NCBI RefSeq assembly: GCF_000720765.1
Contig: NZ_JODC01000003.1
Location: forward strand, 1 to 64,000
Reading direction: 5' to 3'
DNA length: 64,000 nucleotides
Source: Streptomyces sp. NRRL S-646
GTDB taxonomy: Bacteria; Actinomycetota; Actinomycetes; Streptomycetales; Streptomycetaceae
The notes below the pieces were generated by a model. The model ran no database searches. It was not told the origin of the DNA and worked only from the letters and a program-made list of their open reading frames with translations. This document shows positions 50,273 to 57,448 of the stretch, piece by piece. The stretch's first letter is position 1. Each line of letters starts with the position of its first letter. The position numbers and the translations under genes were made by a program.

Positions 50273-53200
50273 GCGGTGTTCCCTTCGTCGGTGAACTGGA
50301 TGAGGCAGCGGTCGAGGGCAGTCCACATCGGCCGGTAGAGCGCCTGGACGATGTGCCGGTCGGCCGCGGGCACAGGAGTGTCCGGGGTGAAGTAGGGCCT
50401 GAGCACGGCATGGATGCTGTGCAGGAGACTGGTCTTCGGGGTGTCCGGCTGACCTGGCGACTGGCCGGTGGCCAGGTTGGGCGCGAACGCGGCGTCAACG
50501 AAGGCGACCCGGGTGGGTACCGCGCCGCGCACGGAGCGGCCGATCACCTGCCAGATCAGCACGAGTAGATCCCAGGTGACCTGCTTCCGGTCGTCATCGC
50601 TCAGACGGCTCCAGGCCATGCTCCTGGCCAATACCCGGTACCACTGAGAACGGGCCAGGTCCCTGACCTTGCGGGCGCCCAGGCCCAAGGTGAGCTCGCC
50701 CCTGACCCAGTCGGTGAACTCCCCACCGTCGATGGCCCGCACGATCCAGTCGTTGATCGCATGCACCGCCAGGCCGAGGTCGTCGGGACGTGGGTTGGGC
50801 CGAGCGAGGAAGTAGATCGACCCGATTGCGGCGTGCCGGCGGTCGAGGTCGAGGATGTTGTGTCCGCGTTCCACTGCTAGCAGAGGCGCCACCAAGATGT
50901 CGGCATTGGTGTTGGCTAGCGTCTCCACGTCGCCGCGGCGCAGAACGGGGGCGTGGTGTTCGTCGTCATCCGACCATGTGCCAGCGTTGGGGTCGTCGTC
51001 GGACACCAGCCGACGGACTCTGCCCCTCCAGCGCTTGTTAAGGGTGTGCAAGGTGTCCGCCACAAGCTTGGCTTCCTCATAACTGCCGACAAGCAGGAGG
51101 ATGTGGCGGCGGCTCTCCGGGAGGAGCCTCAGCTCCTCCTGGAGACGGCTGATTCCGGTGTCGTCCTTACCAAGGGCGATGGCCATTCGGCGCAGGATGG
51201 CGGCTCGCTGGTCGAGCGGCTCACCCGAGAGCCGCTCTGCCTCATTAGGCACCTGGCACTCGCAAGCCACACGGCACAGACAGCCGTCGCGGACGAACTC
51301 GAAGCGGAACTCGCTCTGTTCAACGATCCGTTTCAGTTCCTTCGGATTCGGCTCAATGATCACGCCGATAGGCACCGGGATGTGGTAGCGGCTAGAGCTC
51401 CCGGCCCAACTGCTGCCCGACATCAGCAGGACATTGGTGCCGGGTCGACCGTCCACCGTCGGCAGGTCAGGCATCGCACGGAGCAGTTCCCGGCCGAGCC
51501 CGCTACAGCGGAAGAAGCGCAACTCTCCGGTACGCGCTCCGCCGAGGTCCGGGCCTTCCATCAGGAACTGAAAGCCGATCACATTGCCCATTGGCGCCTC
51601 GGGCACCATCGGGCCGTAGTCGAGCGGCCTGCGGTACATCTCGTTGAAGCCCAGGTTGAGTGCCGCCGCGACGCGCGGCCACATGGCGTTGATCAGGGCG
51701 AGTTTGGGCTCCAGCGCGCTGAGCAGCAAGGTGAACTCAAAGCGGGTCATCAGTAGGCTCAGCCACTGTTCCGGATTCTCCGGCAGACAGTCCTTCCTCC
51801 GGCGCTTGGCCCTCCTGCGGCTCTCCGCACGCTGCGCAGGTTTCCGCCCCCACTCACCATTGGCGCGGGCACGCAGCTCCTGGTAACGCTCCCGGCCCTC
51901 GTTATTCGGGTCCAGGAGGGGATCGAGGTCGAAGAGGTTGCGGAGCACCTTCTCCAGCCGGCTGCGGGTGTTCTCGCGGTAGTTGGTGTGTAGTAGTTCG
52001 CTCAGCAGGCCGGTGAGTGCAACGCCGTCCTCGGGGATCGGGCGCCGGTCGCCGAACGGATTCTCTCGGAAGCCGTCAAGGATTTCGGTCAGTCGGCGCC
52101 GCGGCGCCCGAAGAGAACGCTCGGCGTCGGGCTCCGCCGCCTCAGCCTGAGTGCCGTCGTGATCTTCCGGCAGCGGGTACCGCTCCTCCAACAGGCGGAG
52201 CTGGAGCGTCCAGGCGCTGAAATAACCAGTCCTGACCCAATCGCGCAGGCCGACGTCACTCACCAACATGGCGACCAGACGGTCCGCTGCGGTCTGCGTG
52301 GTGTTGACAGCAGCCGACCAGTTCTCGACGTCCCGGTCCGACAGCTGGATCCGCCCAGCACCGGCCAACTCACGGATGCGATGCTGGTTGACATCGTCAA
52401 GAAAAGACCGAGTGTCGGGACCGCCGCCGATCAGTGGGATGCCGGGCGCGAACATCCGGTCGAGTTGCATCTGGACCCGGTCTGCTTCGTCGACGATCAC
52501 CAGGTCGCTGCGCCGACAGGCGAGTTCGAGGTAGCGGATGCGCTCATGATTCTGCGGGTGCGGCACCGCCGAGTCGATCAGGCTGGGCGGTGTGGCGACC
52601 CAGACAGCCGCATCGACCAGTTCGCGGGCACCGTGATGGCGGGGGCAGCCCGACCAGAACGGGCAGGCCACCCGGCGCCGTATCCACAGGTCGTCCGCGT
52701 AGTCGCCGCGACTGCCGGGCGGTTGCAGCCTGGTGCACGGTGCCTCGCCGAAACCGAGCAGGTCGTCGGCGAGTTGACCCTCCGCGTGCCGCAGCGCGTT
52801 CAGGGCACAGGACGTGCTCAGGTAAGCGAATCCAGCATCGTCGTGGGTAAGCAGATTGCGCGCGCCACGGCCGACCAGCCGCCGGTGCAGCCGTTCGGCG
52901 TGCTGCTGACGGCCCGTCGCGCCGAGCACCGGTGCGGCCGAACCGGGGACGTACGTGTTGTACAACTGAACCAGTTTGAGCTGCTCGGCGACGTCCCCAA
53001 CCACAACGGTCGCCCGAAGGCCCCGCCTGGCCAGGTGTACCGCCAGCACGTCCCGCAGAGTGCTCTTGCCGGCGCCGACGATGCCCAGCAGATGCTGGAT
53101 CCCGCCTACCTCGAAGGTGTCCGCACATTTGAACTTCCCGGCCTGGCGGGTGAAAAGGTGGATCGCAACCAGCCGTCCGGTCCAATTCTCAGATTTGACC

Positions 53201-53829
53201 GAGTCCATGAACTCCGCAGTCTTCACCAGGTCGTCCCATCGGAAGGTCAGCGGCTCACCCCCGTTCGCCGGGGGTGCCGCAAGGTCGTGGCCGACCGGTG
53301 GCGGCAGGGTGTGCTCAGGGAGCTGGACGGTGGTCAGATGCCGACCGATCGGGAAGGCATGCCGGCCGGCCTTCGCTAACGTCAAGGGGCGTCCGGCGAA
53401 CATCGGCGCCTCGCGCAGCAGCAGCTCGTACGTCTCCCAACGGTCCGGTGCCACCGACAACGAGGAGCGCCGGACGGCCGGAAGACCCGGATCGGCGACC
53501 TCATAGGCACGGAGCTGGCGGTCAAGCCGCTGGTACTCCTCAAGCGCCTCGGTCCAGGCCAGACGACGGCCCCAGGTCCATAGTGTGTGCCGGGCCGTGC
53601 GGAGGGTTCGTTGCCCGGCCGCGTCTACGGCTTCCCAGGCCCACGCGAACGGGTATCCACTGAAAAGCGTCCAGGCATCCGCTGCCGGCGCGCCGGCAGC
53701 AAATCGCTCCTGAAGGACGAGACCAACCTCGATCTCACAAAGGGAGACCAACCGGGCCCTCTTTATCTGCGGTGCGGCTTTCAACAGACAGCTGACCACG
53801 TCACCCAGCGACTGGGCGGTGCTACGCAT
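50260..53829 (-). CDS. DinG/XPD-like Fe-S helicase of the pPIWI-RE island
   Basis: 1189 aa from MRSTAQSLGDVVSCLLK, with GAGGAGGA six bases upstream. The N-terminal about 200 residues look like the 'Z' domain specific to these islands (CEIEVGLVL, FSGYPFAWAWE, LRAYEVADPG). Walker A GIVGAGKST is near 250. Four cysteines near 341, 364, 387 and 392 (CPFWSGC) sit between motifs I and II, the XPD/DinG iron-sulphur position. DEAD-type box VIVDEADRV is near 445, and motif VI QVIGRSVRG is near 1095. It should unwind DNA or RNA-DNA 5' to 3' for the PIWI protein. It overlaps the upstream gene by 8 bp and pPIWI-RE by 13 bp. Codon 151 is TTA. Confidence 0.85.
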   Translation of the reverse strand: MRSTAQSLGDVVSCLLKAAPQIKRARLVSLCEIEVGLVLQERFAAGAPAADAWTLFSGYPFAWAWEAVDAAGQRTLRTARHTLWTWGRRLAWTEALEEYQRLDRQLRAYEVADPGLPAVRRSSLSVAPDRWETYELLLREAPMFAGRPLTLAKAGRHAFPIGRHLTTVQLPEHTLPPPVGHDLAAPPANGGEPLTFRWDDLVKTAEFMDSVKSENWTGRLVAIHLFTRQAGKFKCADTFEVGGIQHLLGIVGAGKSTLRDVLAVHLARRGLRATVVVGDVAEQLKLVQLYNTYVPGSAAPVLGATGRQQHAERLHRRLVGRGARNLLTHDDAGFAYLSTSCALNALRHAEGQLADDLLGFGEAPCTRLQPPGSRGDYADDLWIRRRVACPFWSGCPRHHGARELVDAAVWVATPPSLIDSAVPHPQNHERIRYLELACRRSDLVIVDEADRVQMQLDRMFAPGIPLIGGGPDTRSFLDDVNQHRIRELAGAGRIQLSDRDVENWSAAVNTTQTAADRLVAMLVSDVGLRDWVRTGYFSAWTLQLRLLEERYPLPEDHDGTQAEAAEPDAERSLRAPRRRLTEILDGFRENPFGDRRPIPEDGVALTGLLSELLHTNYRENTRSRLEKVLRNLFDLDPLLDPNNEGRERYQELRARANGEWGRKPAQRAESRRRAKRRRKDCLPENPEQWLSLLMTRFEFTLLLSALEPKLALINAMWPRVAAALNLGFNEMYRRPLDYGPMVPEAPMGNVIGFQFLMEGPDLGGARTGELRFFRCSGLGRELLRAMPDLPTVDGRPGTNVLLMSGSSWAGSSSRYHIPVPIGVIIEPNPKELKRIVEQSEFRFEFVRDGCLCRVACECQVPNEAERLSGEPLDQRAAILRRMAIALGKDDTGISRLQEELRLLPESRRHILLLVGSYEEAKLVADTLHTLNKRWRGRVRRLVSDDDPNAGTWSDDDEHHAPVLRRGDVETLANTNADILVAPLLAVERGHNILDLDRRHAAIGSIYFLARPNPRPDDLGLAVHAINDWIVRAIDGGEFTDWVRGELTLGLGARKVRDLARSQWYRVLARSMAWSRLSDDDRKQVTWDLLVLIWQVIGRSVRGAVPTRVAFVDAAFAPNLATGQSPGQPDTPKTSLLHSIHAVLRPYFTPDTPVPAADRHIVQALYRPMWTALDRCLIQFTDEGNTACTA

Positions 53830-54883
53830 GATTCCTCCTCGCTCGGACGGTTGGCTCCGGTGTGGTGAACTCGCTCGCGGACAGCAGACGCACCCGTGCG
53901 CCGGCGGGCAGCGCACGGTCGAAGTCCTGCCGGTACCCGGCGTACGCCACGAGCTCGTCCGGGACTACGACGTCCAGAGGTCCGCCGAGCCGGGCAGCGA
54001 CATCCGCTGCCCGCAGGGCGGCTGGAACAGGCTGTTCCCGGTTGTGGACCTGAAAGGTGTGGAGTGTCCCGTCGTGGCCGACGACGCGGTGGACACCCAG
54101 GCCCAGCGGGAGCAACTGGGCCTGCGACGTGAGGCGAGAACGGACGGTATATTCGGTGCGGCCTGGGAGCGCGAGGAAGAGCCTGAGCCCGAACGGCAGA
54201 GCCAGGGCGTGCCCGAGTTGGTGCGACGATTCGAATTCGCGGTCCCCCGGTAAACAACCGCCCTCGCACCAGGGACCGGCCGTCGTCACGGGTTTGGCAA
54301 GCAGCAGACAGCTTTTGCAGCGGTGTACCAGCCCGTCGACAGTGAAGCGGTCCGGCACGGGGGCATAGAGGTCTTTGACCAGCTTCCAGGTCTGAGCCAC
54401 AGTCGGCTGGAGCATCTCCATCGGGTCGAACCGGAGGATGATGGGCCGCCGGATGAGGAAATCGCGGCAAAGTGCGAAGCGCTCCACGGTGCCGCAGGCG
54501 TCAGCAAGTTCAGCGAGCCGGGTCTCGGCCTCCTGCTCCAGCGCGCCACGCGGGCCAAGGGAGGCCAGTTCGGCGCAGGTCCGGGTCGGTTCGCCCGCCG
54601 CGGGATCGATCAAGCGGGCATCGTCGGTCAGGAAACCGCTTGGCAACGCCAGTGGCCATCCCGAAGGCCCGCGCTCCCTGCACCAAAGCAGCAACTCTGG
54701 CACTCCGACGGGCACCGGTTGACCGTGCATCAGCCCTAACAGCACCACGCGGTCCAGCGCCAACTGGAGGCTCGACGGATAAGGCAGCCGGAATGTCGAC
54801 GATCGGTCCACTGAAATCAGTTCAATCACGCCCCGGGCCACCTCCGTGAGGAGGTCAACATCCGTTCGTTCATCCCCACTCAC
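53822..54883 (-). CDS. pPIWI-RE island Y-domain protein with degenerate REase-like domain
   Basis: 353 aa, GTG start overlapping the nuclease stop (GTGA). Residues about 10-180 resemble the 'Y' domain of pPIWI-RE islands (YPSSLQLALDRVVLLGL, PELLLWCRERGPSGWPLALP, RTCAEL). Then a zinc-ribbon-like set C189, C192, C206, C210 leads into a restriction-endonuclease-like fold (LALPGRTEYTVRSRL, DGTLHTFQVHNREQP, PLDVVVPDELVAYAGY). In active relatives, as I recall them, the core strand carries D-x-K; here it reads Q278-V-H, so catalysis is probably lost. Two TTA codons (49 and 211). Role: complex scaffold or nucleic-acid binding. Confidence 0.72.
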   Translation of the reverse strand: MSGDERTDVDLLTEVARGVIELISVDRSSTFRLPYPSSLQLALDRVVLLGLMHGQPVPVGVPELLLWCRERGPSGWPLALPSGFLTDDARLIDPAAGEPTRTCAELASLGPRGALEQEAETRLAELADACGTVERFALCRDFLIRRPIILRFDPMEMLQPTVAQTWKLVKDLYAPVPDRFTVDGLVHRCKSCLLLAKPVTTAGPWCEGGCLPGDREFESSHQLGHALALPFGLRLFLALPGRTEYTVRSRLTSQAQLLPLGLGVHRVVGHDGTLHTFQVHNREQPVPAALRAADVAARLGGPLDVVVPDELVAYAGYRQDFDRALPAGARVRLLSASEFTTPEPTVRARRNHA

Positions 54884-56454
54884 CGGCTTGTCCCCGCTCC
54901 GTGCCCCTGCGGCCGCCGGGCAGAGCACCATCTGGCCACCTCGCAGGTGGCACACTCGGCGCCAGGGACGGCCTCGAAGAGCGTCTCCGCGTGCCAGCCC
55001 GAAACTTGCTCGCGCAGTACCGCCTCAGCGGCAGCCTGGGTCTCCGGAGCAAACGGGTCGAGGATCCGCAGATCGACGCCTCCGGGGTGCAGCAGTTCCA
55101 GTTCGACCCGTCCTCCGGCCTGCGGTCTGGGCAGCACGCCACCAGCAATGACACGTACGCCCAAGGCCAGTTGAGGATAGGTGGCCAGTATGTTGCGACG
55201 CGGACGGTCACTGGCGGAGGTCTTGGTCTCCCGCCAGATCCAGGAACCCGCTTCCCGGTACAGCAGGTCGGGCTCTGCCAAGACCAGCAAGTCGGCCGCG
55301 GTGTCGTCGAACACCAGCCGGGGCTCAGTCTGGATCTCCGATCGCGGTTCAGCCGTACGGAGTGGGCACACCTCGGCGTGATGACGCAATAACTCGGCCC
55401 CGAGCTGCCGCTCCTCGTCGGGGAGCCGGTAGTCCTCAGGCACCCAGTTCGCTGGGATCTCGGGGGTACACGGCGTACCCGACCACTGGCCATGCCGCTC
55501 AGCGAGGAACGCGTGGACCGCCCGACCACGCTCGACGGCTGCCCCCCGCTCCACGGTGTCATCGGCTGGGAGCCGAAGGCCGCGCAGATAGCCGCGGGCC
55601 GGACAGCTCCGGTGCCCCCGCCCGGTGGTCGAGGACCAACTGCGCCGCGGCCGACTCCGATCGGCTATCCCGAGAAGCCCCTCAGCCCGCGGAAGCGCCG
55701 GACAGACCGGCGCAACAGCACACGAAGTACAGGCAGTACCGGGCCGGTACTCCTGGCTGTCGAGCAGTGCGCGGACAGCGGGCGCCCCGTCGGCCCGGTA
55801 CAAGGCCAATGCCTCGTCCCGATTGCCATCGAAGATCGTGTCCGTTCGACCGTCGGACAGCGCGAACTGGACAACCCTGACCCATTCGAGCCGGGGATCG
55901 AGATTCCCCTCCGCCACAACCAGGGCGGCCACGGCGCGCTCCGCCGCGCTGCGCTTACGAAGCCGGTTGACCGGTAGGCGTAGCTCACGCAAGCGGCCGT
56001 CGTCGGACTCGAAGCACAGTCCCCACGCTGTGATCCGATACTCCACAGTGTCCCGCCCTTCGCTGCTTGGGCGGTGGTGCCTGTATACCCAAGGCCGACG
56101 GGTGAGTCGGAGGTCCAGATCCGCAGAGAACGCCTCCTGGTACATCCGGAGCGCATGCTCGGTCCACTGCCGAACGCCGTCATGCAGCGGACGCCGCCGA
56201 CCGCCGCGAGACACGCTCGGCGGAAGCTCGTCCACCGGCCATTCGAGTTTGTCAGCCTCGTCCATGAAGGGGCCGTTCGGAAACGGGTTCAGCACCTCGG
56301 GCTTCCAAGCGGCCCGCTCGCGCGGCCGCAGTCCGCGAGCCTTCAGCGCATCGGACGCCGGGCATCGGTACCGCTCTGGACCGAACATGCCCAGGCGTAC
56401 CTCAATGACGCCGGAATCCCCAACCAGGCCGTCGGGTGGCCAACTCGCTGTCAT
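54880..56454 (-). CDS. RecB/Cas4-like PD-(D/E)XK nuclease with two Cys4 modules
   Basis: 524 aa from MTASWPPDGLVGDSG, with GTGAGGAC upstream. The C-terminal half is a complete AddB/Cas4-type nuclease: C284 (SCPARGYLR), H314 (GRAVHAFL), D396 (AEPDLLY), E409-x-K411 (WRETKTS), and C501, C504, C510 closing an Fe-S-type cluster. The N-terminal half repeats the plan with C31 (RCPASDAL) and C242, C245, C251, but has no E-x-K (RELRLP instead), so it looks like an inactive copy. First gene of a four-gene overlapping operon with the pPIWI-RE system. Codon 355 is TTA. Confidence 0.8.
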   Translation of the reverse strand: MTASWPPDGLVGDSGVIEVRLGMFGPERYRCPASDALKARGLRPRERAAWKPEVLNPFPNGPFMDEADKLEWPVDELPPSVSRGGRRRPLHDGVRQWTEHALRMYQEAFSADLDLRLTRRPWVYRHHRPSSEGRDTVEYRITAWGLCFESDDGRLRELRLPVNRLRKRSAAERAVAALVVAEGNLDPRLEWVRVVQFALSDGRTDTIFDGNRDEALALYRADGAPAVRALLDSQEYRPGTACTSCAVAPVCPALPRAEGLLGIADRSRPRRSWSSTTGRGHRSCPARGYLRGLRLPADDTVERGAAVERGRAVHAFLAERHGQWSGTPCTPEIPANWVPEDYRLPDEERQLGAELLRHHAEVCPLRTAEPRSEIQTEPRLVFDDTAADLLVLAEPDLLYREAGSWIWRETKTSASDRPRRNILATYPQLALGVRVIAGGVLPRPQAGGRVELELLHPGGVDLRILDPFAPETQAAAEAVLREQVSGWHAETLFEAVPGAECATCEVARWCSARRPQGHGAGTSR

Positions 56455-56533
56455 AATGTCCTCACTTCTCTGCACCCCGGGGCATGCGATCGAGCCGGCC
56501 GGGAAATTTTCTTTCGGGTACGGAGCGTGCGCC

Positions 56534-57427
56534 TTGCTTCCTGGAACTCTTCTGAACGGCCGTTACCGAGTTTTGCGACCGCTCGGTCACGGCGGCGAAG
56601 GCGAGATCTTCGTTGCCCGGGACGAGCACCTCCGCAAGGACGTGGCGGTCAAATCGCAGTTTCACCGGACCTTCGAGTCGACAGCCGACTATTCCTATTT
56701 CGGCCAACATCTAGAAAGGGAGCTCGAACGACTTCGATTCATGTCGAACGTGCGGGGGATCCCGGAGGTGTTGGGGGACGGTCGCTATGGATGGAGCGAA
56801 CGCCGGTACATCGTGATGGAACTCATCGAGGGCATCACGGTCGCGTCGTGGATCAACGAGCACCATCCCGTTCCTGCCGCTGCAGCCATGTCGGTTGTCG
56901 CACAGCTCTGCGAGATTCTGAATGGCGTGCACGCCGAGAGATATGTCCATCGGGACGTCACACCGAACAACGTCATGATGCAACCCGACGGCCGGGTCCG
57001 GCTGCTGGATGTGGGCATCTCTGTCCCGATCGGAGAGGAGAACGCCGATCCTCGCGGCACTCCCGGATACGCCGCCCCGGAGCAGTACGACCCAACCTCG
57101 GTGCTCACCCCGCAGGCCGACGTCTTCTCCCTCGGCGCCATGTTGTTCGCGATGACCGTGTCAGAGTTGCCGTACAGCGGCCGGGACAGTCCGCCCGACG
57201 GCACGACCCCCGCCTTCCCAAACGACTTCCGTGCCGAGATGCCGGAAGCACTCCGGAGTCTCGCGCTCGCCATGGTCTCCGTCGATCCGCACGAGCGGCC
57301 GAGCGGCGTGGCCGAGGTGTTGGGCTATCTACGGCCAATGCTGCCCAAGTCTGACTCCCTCGCGTCCCCGAAGGCCACGCGACCCGACCCAACGGCCCCA
57401 TACCGGCTCGGCTTGTCCGGACCGTGA
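56534..57427 (+). CDS. serine/threonine protein kinase, soluble
   Basis: 297 aa from a TTG (LLPGTLLNGRYRVLRPLG) preceded by GGAG. An in-frame ATG at 56456 is an alternative, but it sits one base from the divergent nuclease ATG. A complete Hanks-type kinase: glycine loop GHGGEGE, K40 in VAVK, HRD 139-141 with N146 (HRDVTPNNV), DVG 159-161 in place of DFG, GTPGYAAPEQ, DVFSLGAML. No membrane helix or sensor domain is visible; a short disordered tail follows. It converges on an AfsR-like gene, so an AfsK-AfsR type relay is likely. No TTA codon. Confidence 0.87.
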   Translation: MLPGTLLNGRYRVLRPLGHGGEGEIFVARDEHLRKDVAVKSQFHRTFESTADYSYFGQHLERELERLRFMSNVRGIPEVLGDGRYGWSERRYIVMELIEGITVASWINEHHPVPAAAAMSVVAQLCEILNGVHAERYVHRDVTPNNVMMQPDGRVRLLDVGISVPIGEENADPRGTPGYAAPEQYDPTSVLTPQADVFSLGAMLFAMTVSELPYSGRDSPPDGTTPAFPNDFRAEMPEALRSLALAMVSVDPHERPSGVAEVLGYLRPMLPKSDSLASPKATRPDPTAPYRLGLSGP

Positions 57428-57448
57428 TCCTCCCTTGGGGACTCGCTG

